DNA from: Longimicrobiales bacterium
Lineage (GTDB): Bacteria; Gemmatimonadota; Gemmatimonadetes; Longimicrobiales; Gaopeijiaceae
DNA: 47,066 nt
Direction: 5' to 3'
Assembly: GCA_028278645.1 (NCBI GenBank)
Contig: JANQDZ010000044.1
Coordinates: 1-47,066 of the forward strand
A model generated the notes under the pieces. It was not told the origin of the DNA. It ran no database searches and was given only the letters and a program-made list of their open reading frames with translations. The first letter of the stretch is position 1. Each line of letters starts with the position of its first letter. Shown in pieces: positions 1-9,261 of this stretch. Position numbers and translations under genes: made by a program.

Positions 1-20
1 ACTGCGTCAGAACTCCTCCC

Positions 21-36
21 CGATGCTTCAGCATCG
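21..36. terminator. Small hairpin at window start
   Basis: A 6-bp perfect stem (CGATGC / GCATCG) closes a TTCA loop, followed by a pyrimidine-rich stretch but no clean T-run. It may belong to the end of a transcript entering from the left. The rest of positions 1-189 holds no gene I can support. Confidence 0.3.
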
Positions 37-189
37 CATTCGTCGTCCTTCCTTGTCTAGCATCCGCAAGCTCCCTATGCGGGGCCGCACCCCCTTTTCC
101 CAACACCCTTTTAGGGTATCGGGCGTTTCTTGTACCGAAAAATCTCCTCCGTTAACTTAGCGGAGCCGCCCCAGGATCGGAACGCAACC

Positions 190-242
190 GACCGCCTGGT
201 ACTGTGGGGCTTGCTGCCAAGAGGGCGGCGGTCCCTTTTTTT
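190..242 (+). terminator. Hairpin plus T7 tract just upstream of aspS
   Basis: GACCGCC (190-196) pairs with GGCGGTC (227-233) across a 30-nt loop that contains a smaller CTTG/CAAG stem. Seven T residues follow at 236-242. This is an intrinsic-terminator layout only about 40 nt before the aspS start. It could end an upstream transcript. Because little room remains for a promoter between 243 and 283, it could also be an attenuator in the aspS leader; that role is inference. Confidence 0.45.
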
Positions 243-282
243 GTATGCTATGGCACCGGCGTTTCAAGAAAAAGTGAGATCC

Positions 283-2079
283 ATGGAGTCCATCACAGAA
301 TTTGACCTCGAGAAGACATCGTACCGATCCCGGTTCATGGGATCTATCAACGGGCAGGATGAGGGGACCACTCTCCAACTCTGTGGCTGGGTCCATCGTC
401 GCAGAGACTTGGGGGGGTTGTACTTCATCGACCTCAGGGACCGGAGCGGGGTGTTCCAGGTCTCCGTGGGACCCGATTGGACGGACCCCGAATCCCTTGC
501 CATTGCCCGGGACCTGGGTGCGGAGGATGTGGTGGAGGTGGAGGGGGAGGTGACCCTTCGACCGTCGGATGCCCGGAATCCCGAGATGGCCACCGGTGAG
601 GTCGAGATGAAGGCAACCCGGGTCCGCCTCCTGAATGAGGCGGTGACCCCGGCCATACCTGTCTTCCGCTCTCCGGAAGAGGAGCTTCCCTCGGAAGACC
701 TTCGCCTGCGGCACCGCGTTCTGGACCTCCGGCGAGCCGAGATGCAACGGAACCTCGAGCTCCGGCATTGCCTGGTCCTGGCCGTCCGGAACTACATGGA
801 TGGCCTGGGCTTTTTTGAGGTGGAAACCCCAATCCTCACCAAGCCCACGCCGGAGGGCGCCAGAGACTATCTGGTGCCGAGTAGGAACCATCCGGGGGAG
901 TTTTTTGCCCTTCCCCAGAGCCCTCAGCTATACAAGCAGCTGCTGATGGCCTCCGGTCTGGATCGATACTTCCAGATCGCCCGCTGCTTCAGGGATGAGG
1001 ACCTGAGGGCCGACCGGCAGCCCGAGTTCACCCAGATCGACATCGAGGCATCCTTCATCCAGCCCGAGGACCTTTTCGGTTGGATCGAAGGCCTGATGGA
1101 ATCCCTGGCAGCCGTGGCGGGCCGAGAGGCGACTATCCCGTTTCCGAGGATGCCTTATGGCGAAGCCTTGGAATCGTTTGGATCGGACCGTCCGGACCTC
1201 CGGTACGCGCTGAAGATCCAGGACTGGACCGAGGCCTTGGGGACTCTGGAGTTCAGGGTTGTCCAGGGCGCCATCGAGGCGGGGGGACGGGCTCGGGGCC
1301 TCATGTTCGAGGACGGGGCCAGGCTCTCGAGGAAGCAGATCGAAGCTCTCGAGTCGGCCGCAAAAGCAGCCGGTGCCCCGGGGCTCCTGTGGGTGAAGCG
1401 AACGGACGACGGCGGGTCTGGTCCCCTGTCCCGGTTTCTGGAAGAGACCCACTACGAGGCCCTGGGAATGAGCCCTGGAGACCTCGCCCTCGTTGCGGCA
1501 GGCCCGGACTCCATGACCTCGCCGGCCTTGGACGCCGTCCGAGTACCGGCCCTGACTGCCCTGGGTGTTGAGCCCACGGAGGAAGACGCGTGGCTCTGGG
1601 TCGTGGATTTCCCGATCTTCGAGGAGATCGAGGACGGCGCCCTGACCCCGGCCCACCATCCCTTCGTGCATCCTCATCCGGAGGATGCCCACCAATTGGA
1701 GACCGAACCCCTGAAAACCCGGGGGCAGGCCTACGATTTGGTGTTTAATGGCGTGGAGTTCGGATCCGGTAGCATCAGGAATCACCGACCGGAGATCCAG
1801 AGGACCATCCTGAGGCACCTGGGTCTAACGGACCAAGAGATCGATCACAAGTTCGGTTTCTTGTTGGAAGCCCTGACGCTGGGAGCTCCTCCCCATGGAG
1901 GCATCGCTTTGGGGATGGATCGTATCGTGAAGGATTTCCTCGGGACTCCCAGCCTCAGGGACGTCATCGCATTCCCGAAGACGACTGCAGCCCGGGCCCT
2001 ATTCGAAGGGGCCCCGACGCCGCTCTCGGATGAAGAGCTCAGGGAACTCCACCTCCAGAGGTTCGGGCCGGAGGAGTAG
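283..2079 (+). CDS. aspS: Aspartyl-tRNA synthetase
   Basis: This class II synthetase charges tRNA-Asp in the cytoplasm. The 598-residue product has the N-terminal OB-fold anticodon domain (GWVHRRRDLGG), class II motif 2 (FRDEDLRADRQPEF, from about residue 236), a bacterial GAD insertion in the middle, and motif 3 (GIALGMDRIV, about 540-549). The length matches the roughly 590-residue bacterial family. I chose the ATG at 283 because the family begins about 25 residues before the OB-fold motif; in-frame starts at 130 (TTG) and 250 (ATG) would add unconserved residues. The Leu in RRRDLGG is the residue seen in E. coli-type discriminating enzymes, where non-discriminating ones usually have His. 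That hints at specificity for tRNA-Asp only, but does not prove it. Confidence 0.96.
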   Translation: MESITEFDLEKTSYRSRFMGSINGQDEGTTLQLCGWVHRRRDLGGLYFIDLRDRSGVFQVSVGPDWTDPESLAIARDLGAEDVVEVEGEVTLRPSDARNPEMATGEVEMKATRVRLLNEAVTPAIPVFRSPEEELPSEDLRLRHRVLDLRRAEMQRNLELRHCLVLAVRNYMDGLGFFEVETPILTKPTPEGARDYLVPSRNHPGEFFALPQSPQLYKQLLMASGLDRYFQIARCFRDEDLRADRQPEFTQIDIEASFIQPEDLFGWIEGLMESLAAVAGREATIPFPRMPYGEALESFGSDRPDLRYALKIQDWTEALGTLEFRVVQGAIEAGGRARGLMFEDGARLSRKQIEALESAAKAAGAPGLLWVKRTDDGGSGPLSRFLEETHYEALGMSPGDLALVAAGPDSMTSPALDAVRVPALTALGVEPTEEDAWLWVVDFPIFEEIEDGALTPAHHPFVHPHPEDAHQLETEPLKTRGQAYDLVFNGVEFGSGSIRNHRPEIQRTILRHLGLTDQEIDHKFGFLLEALTLGAPPHGGIALGMDRIVKDFLGTPSLRDVIAFPKTTAARALFEGAPTPLSDEELRELHLQRFGPEE

Positions 2080-2134
2080 CAACTACCGGCCTCTCTCTGG
2101 CGTCCCATCCGTTAGGAGCGGTCAAGGGAGAAAC

Positions 2135-3118
2135 ATGGCGAACAAGAACGGCACGATCCTCGAGCACCGCCTCGACGCTGAGGGTGCGGACCAGCTCCTC
2201 CTGGCAGGGGTGAACGACGCCAACTTCCAGGAATTGGCCAGGACCTACGAGATCCGGGTCGTTCTTCGTGGGGACCAGGTGGTCCTTTCCGGAGAGGCCG
2301 AAGCGGTCGAGCGGGCCATCCCGGTAGGCCTACATCTCATCGAATTGGCCAGGCTCAGGGTTCCGTTCGACACGTCGGACATCTCCCGGTTTGCGGAAGA
2401 ATCGGAGGCTCAGGGCGAGGTGGGCCTCGTGTCCCCTGAAGATGAAATGCGGATCCTCCTGCCTGGGACTCGGAAGGCCATCTCCCCTAAGACCGAGGGC
2501 CAGCGGAAGTACCTGGAGGCCATTTCAGGGCAAGACGTGGTCATCAGCATCGGCCCGGCCGGGACGGGGAAAACCTACCTTGCTGTCGCTATGGCAGTGG
2601 ACGCCCTCTACAAAAAGAGGGTGAAGCGGATCATTCTGGCTCGGCCCGCGGTGGAAGCCGGGGAGAACCTGGGATTCCTTCCCGGAGACCTCCAGGAGAA
2701 GGTCGATCCGTACCTCAGGCCCCTCTACGATGCCCTCGAAGACATGATGCCGCCGGAGCGCTTCCGGCGGGCTCTTGAGTCGCGGACAATCGAAATCGCG
2801 CCTCTGGCTTACATGCGGGGCAGGACCTTATCGGACGCGTTTGTGATCCTGGACGAGGCCCAAAACGCCACTGCCCTTCAGATGAAAATGTTCTTGACCC
2901 GCCTCGGCCTGAACTCCAGGGTTGTAATAACCGGAGACAAAACCCAGATCGATTTACCGCGGAAGGATGACTCCGGTCTGCTTCAAGTGGAACGCATCCT
3001 CAGCGGGATTGAAGGAATCGCCCTCATCTACCTGACCGGGAGCGACGTGATCCGACATCGCCTGGTCAAGGACATCATCCGGGCCTATGCCCAGGATGAA
3101 GGAGCCGAAGACGGGTGA
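2135..3118 (+). CDS. phoH: PhoH-like P-loop ATPase
   Basis: PhoH family ATPase, 327 residues, cytoplasmic and usually linked to RNA metabolism beside ybeY. An N-terminal KH-like segment precedes the P-loop domain with Walker A (GPAGTGKT, from about residue 140) and Walker B (VILDEAQ, Asp about 240). The ATG at 2135 has AAGGGAG at 2124-2130. A longer in-frame reading upstream would overlap the aspS end and is not conserved. The stop overlaps the GTG start of the next gene by 4 nt (GTGA), so the genes are probably translationally coupled. The phoH, 7TM-HD, ybeY order is a common bacterial operon. Confidence 0.95.
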   Translation: MANKNGTILEHRLDAEGADQLLLAGVNDANFQELARTYEIRVVLRGDQVVLSGEAEAVERAIPVGLHLIELARLRVPFDTSDISRFAEESEAQGEVGLVSPEDEMRILLPGTRKAISPKTEGQRKYLEAISGQDVVISIGPAGTGKTYLAVAMAVDALYKKRVKRIILARPAVEAGENLGFLPGDLQEKVDPYLRPLYDALEDMMPPERFRRALESRTIEIAPLAYMRGRTLSDAFVILDEAQNATALQMKMFLTRLGLNSRVVITGDKTQIDLPRKDDSGLLQVERILSGIEGIALIYLTGSDVIRHRLVKDIIRAYAQDEGAEDG

Positions 3119-5604
3119 GCCGAAAAAAGCGAAAAAAGGCGAAGTCCCCGGAAATCTTCCAATCCCTGTCGGAAGCCCCCAACGGATCCCTGGCGAAACG
3201 CCTTACGTACCACGGTGCTCGCATCGGGTTGTTGGTGCTCCTGGCTACCGGGATCACCTTCCTCTACCCCACAACTGACCGAGCCCTACCAGACCTGCCG
3301 CAACCCGGCTCAGTGGCCGAGGAGGACTTTGTTGCGCAGGTAGGTTTCGTGGTGCCCAGGGATTCGGCGGAATTGGAGGCGGACCGGGTGGCCGCAGCGG
3401 CGGCCGTGCCCCCGGTCTTTAATGAGAACGCCGAGACTCAAGCCAACGTAGAAGCAAGGCTGAACGATTTCTTCGATCGGATTGAGCAAGCCGTGGAGTC
3501 CAGCGGCCGCCCAGCTGTTGAGGAGGTTCTTCGCGAGGAGGGCCTCCCCGGGATGGTGGACAACGCTGATTTCTTCCTGGACCCACTTCAGCTTCAGGCT
3601 CTTCGCGAAGCCGACCTGGATGTGGTCAGACAGCTGTCCGGAAGAGCCCTGGACCTGGACCCCGACCTTGAAAGGGCGGTCCAGCTGGCTGGCGCGGTTT
3701 TTATCAGGCGGGCTGACGGAAGCGAACAGCAACCGGCTGCCAGTGGGTTCCTCTGGGGAACGAACTTCTACAACGAGGCCCGGGACGCCCTTCCTCCAAG
3801 TACCTTCGCGTTCCAGTCAATCGCCTTGGGGCTTTTGACCCACTTCTTCGTCTCGCCGTTCGAGTACGACCAAAACAGAACGGCTCAGGCGCGGACCGAC
3901 CGGATGGGGGCGGTGCAAACCACGGAAGGTGATTCCGTGGTGGTGGGGGAGGTCTTCGTCAGGCAAAGAAGTCAGATTACGCCCTTCAACTTCCGCGCTC
4001 TTCAGGCCCACCAGGCGGGTCTTCAGGCGGCGGGCATCATGCCGGAGCAGGGGAGGGACTGGGGATCTGTTTTGGGGAGCTTTCTCCTGGATCTCCTTCT
4101 CCTGGGAGTTTTTGGGGTCCTCCTCTACTTTTTCCGGCCCGAGGTGTACCGCAGCTTCCGATGGCTCTTCCTGTTGTCTTTTTTGGTGGCCGTTTATTTC
4201 TTGGTGGGGGCCGGCATCTCCTCCTTGGACGGTGAATTCTGGCAGTTCCTTCCCATCGCCTTCGTGGTACTCCCAGTGGCCATCCTTTGGGACGGTCGGA
4301 TGGCCCTCATCATGGCGCTGGTCCTGGGGGTGATAACCGGGGCCCAAGAGCCTTTTGGTACATACCAGATCCTGGCCTTCACCGTCATGGGAGGGGCCGC
4401 GGCGGCCCTATCGGCACGGGCGGTGCGCCGTCGGTCCCAAACTTGGATCTTCATCGCCATCATCACCGTGGCCTACACTCTGGTGCTGACGGCATTTGGG
4501 TTAAAGGGGGAAGTCCACCCGAGCGGCGTCCTGGTTTCCATCCTGTTCGCCGCCGGGAATGCTACGGCCAGCGCTATCCTGGCCATGGGCTTCATGCCGG
4601 TGTTCGAGTGGTTCACCGGGATCACCACCGACCAGACTCTCCTGGAATGGGCCGATCCCAACCGGCCCCTCCTGAAGAGTCTTTCCCTCGAGGCCAGTGG
4701 CACCTACGCCCATACCATCAACGTGGCGAACCTGGCGGAAGCGGCCGCCACGGCCATTGGAGCGAACGGCCTCCTTGCTCGGATCGGGATCTACTACCAC
4801 GACGTGGGGAAGATGTTGAAACCCCAGTACTTCGTGGAGAACCAACCCGGGGGCAAAAACCCGCACGACAAGCTCAAACCCCATACGTCGGCGTCGATCG
4901 TCCGGGAACACGTGGTCGAGGGAGAGAAGATGGCCAGGGACGAGGGCGTCCCGGACGTCGTCGCCCGGTTCATCCCGGAGCATCACGGGACCCAGCTGAT
5001 CGGGTTTTTCTACGAGCGGGCCAAGGAGGAATCGGAGGAGGAGCCAGATCCTGAGGATTTCCGTTATCCCGGGCCGAAACCCCAATCAAAAGAGACGGCC
5101 ATCGCCATGCTGGCCGACTCGGTGGAGTCGGCCACCCGTGCAATGCAAGACCCGTCACCGGAACGAATCGAAGAGTTGGTCCAAACCATCGTGGATGGGA
5201 AAATTCAGGACGGACAGCTTTCGGAAGCTCCCCTGACTTTCCGTGAGCTAAGCCTGATTCAGGAGCAGTTCGTGAAGGTCGTGGCGGGCATGTTCCACCA
5301 CCGGCTGGACTATCCGGCTACCCGCCACATCACCGAGCAGACCGACCCGGGGATGGAGACCGTCGACGAGAAGGCAGGAGAAGCCGGCGACGACCCGGCT
5401 GGCGAGGCCGGCGCAGGGGATGGCCATGGCGAGCCGGACGGGGACCGGCCGGATCCGGAAGAGGAAGGGCCCGGAATTGAGAGTGACGGGGCTGCCCCGG
5501 AAGGGAAGGGTTCAGGGACCAAGCCGGAGCCCGTGGAGGACGAGCAGCTCCCCCTTACCCCCGCCGAGGAGCCCGACATCGGTAAGGAACCCCATGACGG
5601 CTGA
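3115..5604 (+). CDS. 7TM-HD membrane phosphodiesterase (PgpH/YqfF type)
   Basis: Integral membrane HD-domain protein of 829 residues. An N-terminal membrane helix (about 37-51) is followed by a roughly 260-residue extracytoplasmic domain, a cluster of membrane helices (about 320-510) and a cytoplasmic HD domain. Metal-ligand motifs visible are His533 (YAHTIN), His562-Asp563 (HDVGK) and His623-His624 (PEHHGT). PgpH of Listeria, in this family, hydrolyses c-di-AMP; whether this organism makes c-di-AMP cannot be seen here. The last 90 residues are a low-complexity Glu/Asp/Gly/Pro tail absent from typical members. GTG start, AAGGAG at 3099-3104. The gene end overlaps ybeY by 11 nt. Confidence 0.93.
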   Translation: MSRKKRKKAKSPEIFQSLSEAPNGSLAKRLTYHGARIGLLVLLATGITFLYPTTDRALPDLPQPGSVAEEDFVAQVGFVVPRDSAELEADRVAAAAAVPPVFNENAETQANVEARLNDFFDRIEQAVESSGRPAVEEVLREEGLPGMVDNADFFLDPLQLQALREADLDVVRQLSGRALDLDPDLERAVQLAGAVFIRRADGSEQQPAASGFLWGTNFYNEARDALPPSTFAFQSIALGLLTHFFVSPFEYDQNRTAQARTDRMGAVQTTEGDSVVVGEVFVRQRSQITPFNFRALQAHQAGLQAAGIMPEQGRDWGSVLGSFLLDLLLLGVFGVLLYFFRPEVYRSFRWLFLLSFLVAVYFLVGAGISSLDGEFWQFLPIAFVVLPVAILWDGRMALIMALVLGVITGAQEPFGTYQILAFTVMGGAAAALSARAVRRRSQTWIFIAIITVAYTLVLTAFGLKGEVHPSGVLVSILFAAGNATASAILAMGFMPVFEWFTGITTDQTLLEWADPNRPLLKSLSLEASGTYAHTINVANLAEAAATAIGANGLLARIGIYYHDVGKMLKPQYFVENQPGGKNPHDKLKPHTSASIVREHVVEGEKMARDEGVPDVVARFIPEHHGTQLIGFFYERAKEESEEEPDPEDFRYPGPKPQSKETAIAMLADSVESATRAMQDPSPERIEELVQTIVDGKIQDGQLSEAPLTFRELSLIQEQFVKVVAGMFHHRLDYPATRHITEQTDPGMETVDEKAGEAGDDPAGEAGAGDGHGEPDGDRPDPEEEGPGIESDGAAPEGKGSGTKPEPVEDEQLPLTPAEEPDIGKEPHDG

Positions 5605-6067
5605 GGGAGCGGAAGCGGCCCTGAGGGGTGGGGTGGAAATCCAGTTCAACGCAGTGAGCTCCTGGGAGTACCCTGAGGTCCTTCTCCAAGAAGGATGCCT
5701 GGCGGCCTTGGCAGCAGAAGGAGTTCTCCAGGCCGAGGTCTCCGTTACTCTCCTGGACGACGCCCGGATTACCGACCTGAACCGGGAATACCTGGGTAAG
5801 GACCGGCCCACCGACGTCATCGCGTTCCCCCTCCATGCCCCGGGCGAACCCGTCCTCGGGGATGTCTACCTGGGTTTCGAGCAGGCACGCCGACAAGCTG
5901 AGGAGTTCCAAGTGCCCCTGGAAGAAGAGCTGCTCCGCCTGGTCATTCACGGTACCCTGCACGTCCTTGGACATGAACACCCTGAGGGGCAGGGCAGGGT
6001 GGAGAGTGAGATGTTCCGGGTGCAGGAGGAGCTCCTGAACGCCGTTCTGGAGCGCTCAGGAGACTAG
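5594..6067 (+). CDS. ybeY: Endoribonuclease YbeY
   Basis: YbeY is a zinc-dependent endoribonuclease acting in 16S rRNA 3' maturation and ribosome quality control. The 157-residue product has the motif HGTLHVLGHEH with the three metal-binding histidines His119, His123 and His129 (HxxxHxxxxxH). The ATG at 5594 has TAAGGA at 5583-5588; a longer reading from 5420 would lie inside the 7TM-HD gene. It is the third gene of the phoH operon. Downstream, 6068-6232 holds no gene. Confidence 0.95.
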   Translation: MTAEGAEAALRGGVEIQFNAVSSWEYPEVLLQEGCLAALAAEGVLQAEVSVTLLDDARITDLNREYLGKDRPTDVIAFPLHAPGEPVLGDVYLGFEQARRQAEEFQVPLEEELLRLVIHGTLHVLGHEHPEGQGRVESEMFRVQEELLNAVLERSGD

Positions 6068-6220
6068 GCGGCGCTCTTCGGATCCCCTCGAACCCGGGGC
6101 CGTAGCGGTCGTCACGCGGCTCGCCCCCCTTTCCGATCAGGCTTCTAGGTCGGGTTGACGCCCCCCACCCGGTCCCGGATCTTTCAGAACCCCTTAACAC
6201 ACCTTAGCACTCCACCTCCT

Positions 6221-6235
6221 GGAGGATCACCTTTG
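6221..6235 (+). promoter_or_regulatory. Ribosome binding site deciding a TTG start for mgtE
   Basis: GGAGG at 6221-6225 lies 7 nt before TTG at 6233. This makes 6233 the start rather than the in-frame TTG at 6155, which has no such site and would add 26 Pro/Thr-rich residues. Confidence 0.7.
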
Positions 6236-7603
6236 ACGACTCCCCGCTACGAGGACATCGAAGGCGTTCGAAAAAGACTCCAGGAGCTGGTGGAATCCGG
6301 AGACCTCGGCGCGGCCAATGAGCTCCTTGCGGAGCTTCATCCCAGTGACGTCGCAGATCTGGTGGAGTCCCTCGACTCGGATGACGAGCGGGTCGCCCTC
6401 ATGCAGGTCCTCCCCATCGAGCTGGCCTCTGAGACCCTGGCGGAGATGGACGAGGAGGAGGATCCAGGTGAGATCCTCGCCGCTCTGGATCCCCAGAAAG
6501 GCGCAGAGCTCCTCCACGAGTTGGAGGTCGATGACGCAGTTGACCTCGTAGGTGAGCTGGAGCCGGAGGAACGGGCAAAGATCCTGGCGGCTCTGCCTTT
6601 AGAGGAAGCAGGCGAGATCCGGGGCCTCCTGAGGTACGACGAGGAGTCGGCCGGTGGGTTGATGGACACGGTTCTGGTGCGTGTCCAAGGCGACCTGACC
6701 GCTGGTCAGGCAATCGCCGAGGTCCGGCGGCAGGGCAGGGAGGTAGAGGACTTCTACACCGTGTTCGTTGTGGACGAGGGTCATCACCTCCTGGGCACGG
6801 TCCCTTTGGATGACCTGATTCTCGCCGATCCCCTTCAACCCGTCGTGGACCTTGTCGAACCGGTGCTGGCTTCGGTGGAGCCCGACGAGGACCAGGAGGA
6901 GGTGGGCCGCCTGATTTCCCGGTACAACCTCCCTTCCGTTCCCGTGGTGGACCAGTTCGGTGTCCTCCTGGGCCGGGTGACCTTCGACGATGTACTGGAT
7001 GTGATCGAGGCCGAGCAGACCGAGGACATTCTCCGATTCGTTGGGACCTCCGACGAGGAGGAGATCCGGGGAACCTGGTCGGAGACCGTACAAACCCGGC
7101 TGCCCTGGTTGGCGCTCAACCTCCTCACCGCAACCATCGCCGCATCGGTGATCTGGTTCTTCAAGGACCTCGTGGAGAGGTTCATTCTTCTGGCGGTTCT
7201 GGCGCCTATCATCGCCGCCCTGGGTGGGAACGCCGGGACCCAGGCCCTGGCCGTTACCGTCAGGCGGATCTCGCTAGCGGGGGACGGGGAGATCGGCACC
7301 GGGCCCTACAAGCCCGTGGGAAAAGAGCTCCTCGTGGGAATGGTCAACGGCGTGGTTCTCGGGGGGCTCATCGCCGGGATATCCCTTCTGATCCCCGAAG
7401 CGACCCTCAGGCTTGGGCTTGTCGTCATGCTGGCCATGTGGGGGAACCTCGTCGTGGCGGGCTTCGCAGGGTCTTTTGTTCCGACCATCCTTCACCGGTT
7501 CGGCGTTGATCCGGCTGTGGCCTCGTCGGTGTTTGTCCATACCTTCACCGATCTCATTGGGTTCTTTCTCCTCCTAGGCTTGGGCACGGCCATCCTCTTA
7601 TGA
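6233..7603 (+). CDS. mgtE: Magnesium transporter MgtE
   Basis: MgtE is a Mg2+-gated channel of the inner membrane. The 456-residue product matches the family length. It has the acidic helical N domain (about 1-125, with repeated LxxLHPSDVADLVESL-like helices), a tandem CBS pair (about 130-260) and five membrane helices at the C terminus, including the conserved pore-side segment LGGNAGTQALAV. Start is TTG at 6233. The stop overlaps the next ATG (ATGA), coupling it to the UbiB-family gene. In this family, Mg2+ bound between the N and CBS domains closes the pore; the acidic N domain here fits that. Confidence 0.95.
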   Translation: MTTPRYEDIEGVRKRLQELVESGDLGAANELLAELHPSDVADLVESLDSDDERVALMQVLPIELASETLAEMDEEEDPGEILAALDPQKGAELLHELEVDDAVDLVGELEPEERAKILAALPLEEAGEIRGLLRYDEESAGGLMDTVLVRVQGDLTAGQAIAEVRRQGREVEDFYTVFVVDEGHHLLGTVPLDDLILADPLQPVVDLVEPVLASVEPDEDQEEVGRLISRYNLPSVPVVDQFGVLLGRVTFDDVLDVIEAEQTEDILRFVGTSDEEEIRGTWSETVQTRLPWLALNLLTATIAASVIWFFKDLVERFILLAVLAPIIAALGGNAGTQALAVTVRRISLAGDGEIGTGPYKPVGKELLVGMVNGVVLGGLIAGISLLIPEATLRLGLVVMLAMWGNLVVAGFAGSFVPTILHRFGVDPAVASSVFVHTFTDLIGFFLLLGLGTAILL

Positions 7604-9261
7604 GAAGGTCCATACGAACGGTCTCGGTCCTTTACAGGCTGACCCCATTTGTGGTGGCCTTCCTCAGAGACCGGCGCCGATTCGTTCTTGTCGGAAGGGC
7701 TCCGGCCAGGAGTCCAAAGCACCATGAAAGGCGTGCTCGAAGGTTGACCAAGGTTCTGGGTGGCTTGGGCCCGACCTTCATCAAGCTCGCCCAGCTGTTC
7801 AGCTCCAGGGCGGACATCCTCCCGGAACCTTACCTCAGCCTGGTCGGGACCCTCCAAGACCAGGTTCCTCCCGATCCGTGGGACTCGGTGGCCAGGGTTC
7901 TTGAGATGGAACTGGGTCATCCGGTGGGGGAAGTGTTCGAGGAATTCGAGACCAAACCCATGGCGGCGGCCAGCCTCGGCCAGGTCTATCGGGCCCGGTT
8001 CCAGGGCGAAGACGTAGCTGTGAAGGTCCTCCGGCCGGGGGTAGAGGAGGCTGTAGCGCTGGATCTCGAGATCTCCTTCCGCGTCCTTTTCTGGTTAAAC
8101 GTGCTCTTCAGGAATCACCATGTGAGGGCACTGACCAACCTGGTTCGGGAGTTCTCCGTCCGTGTTCGGGAGGAGATGGATTTCCGCCACGAAGCGGAGA
8201 ACATGGACGTTTTCCGGACCTTCTTCCCTGAAGAAGGACGGGTCCGGATCCCAAAGGTGAAAGACAAGCTCACGCGGAAACGTGTGTTGGTCATGGAGTA
8301 TTGCTCCGGAACGAAGATCGACAGGCTCCAGGAGCGGTTCGATTCCGGTGATCTCCACTTCACCGACCTGATGGAGACACTGACGGGTCTTTACCTGAGG
8401 ACCATGATGGTGGACGGGTTCCTCCACGCGGACCCCCACCCAGGGAATCTCCTGGTGCAGGACGATGGGCGCATCGTCCTCCTGGACTGGGGGATGATGC
8501 TCAGGGTCCCGAAGTGGACCAGGGAGGCCATCCTGAACCTGGCTTTGGCTGTGGAGAAGGAGAATCTCGACGGGACCATCAACGGCATGTACCAACTGGG
8601 CATGATCTCTCCGGAGGTTTCGAGGGGGGAGATTCATGAAGCGGCCGTTGAGATCATGCGGATCATGGAGCGAGTTCGGGGCTCATCGAGAGAGAGGATC
8701 CAGGAGATCGTCGAAAAGATCCTGGACACCTTCTACACGTTCCCTCTCCTCCTCCCGCAGGAGCTGGTCTACTTCTTCCGGACGTCGGTGCTCTTGGAAG
8801 GGATCGGTTACCGGTACGATCCTCGGTTTGACGGCCTCGGCCTGCTCCGAAGGGTAATCGGAGAGTTCAAGTCGGACATCCAGCGAACCACCGGCCGGGA
8901 GCCCGGGAGCCTGGCTGCGGACCTCCTCACCGAGGTCCAGACGACCGTTTCCTCGATCCGGGATCTCCTACTCCGGGCCCAGCGGGAGGAGCTCAGGGTC
9001 CGGGTCCATCCCAGGGACATCCAGGGCCAGGAGAGGATCCTTCACTTACAGGCCCGAAGGCTTTTATTGAGCATCTTTGCCACGGGAACAGCGGTGATCA
9101 CGGCTGTGATGTTCATCGCGCTCCAAAACTATTGGCTTCTGGCTGCTGGATTTGTGGTGTCTCTTTTTATGTTCCTACTGGTATTTCTCATCCCCACGCA
9201 CCTGTTGGAGAATCCCCTCCGGCACGCCAGGGGGATCCGGCCGGACGATCGGTACTATTGA
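7600..9261 (+). CDS. UbiB/ABC1 family atypical kinase
   Basis: ABC1/ADCK/UbiB-family protein kinase-like ATPase of 553 residues, associated in other bacteria with isoprenoid quinone synthesis. Visible elements are the KxGQ-type motif (here KLAQ, Lys62-Gln65, with Ala in place of Gly), the Ala-rich loop AAASLGQ (122-128), Lys142 (VKVLRPG), the HADPHPGN catalytic loop (Asp278) and DWG (Asp296) in place of DFG. Two C-terminal hydrophobic helices (about 490-535) suggest membrane anchoring, as in UbiB. It overlaps mgtE by 4 nt and the next start by 4 nt (TTGA). No other quinone gene is in the window, so its pathway is inferred from the family. Confidence 0.9.
   Translation: MRRSIRTVSVLYRLTPFVVAFLRDRRRFVLVGRAPARSPKHHERRARRLTKVLGGLGPTFIKLAQLFSSRADILPEPYLSLVGTLQDQVPPDPWDSVARVLEMELGHPVGEVFEEFETKPMAAASLGQVYRARFQGEDVAVKVLRPGVEEAVALDLEISFRVLFWLNVLFRNHHVRALTNLVREFSVRVREEMDFRHEAENMDVFRTFFPEEGRVRIPKVKDKLTRKRVLVMEYCSGTKIDRLQERFDSGDLHFTDLMETLTGLYLRTMMVDGFLHADPHPGNLLVQDDGRIVLLDWGMMLRVPKWTREAILNLALAVEKENLDGTINGMYQLGMISPEVSRGEIHEAAVEIMRIMERVRGSSRERIQEIVEKILDTFYTFPLLLPQELVYFFRTSVLLEGIGYRYDPRFDGLGLLRRVIGEFKSDIQRTTGREPGSLAADLLTEVQTTVSSIRDLLLRAQREELRVRVHPRDIQGQERILHLQARRLLLSIFATGTAVITAVMFIALQNYWLLAAGFVVSLFMFLLVFLIPTHLLENPLRHARGIRPDDRYY

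Noticed and set aside
130-282. N-terminal 51-residue extension of AspRS
   Set aside because: It covers the hairpin and T-tract, is not conserved in the family and has no ribosome site.
6082-6097. tRNA T-arm-like sequence (GGGTTCGAGG on the minus strand)
   Set aside because: No matching acceptor, D or anticodon arms nearby.
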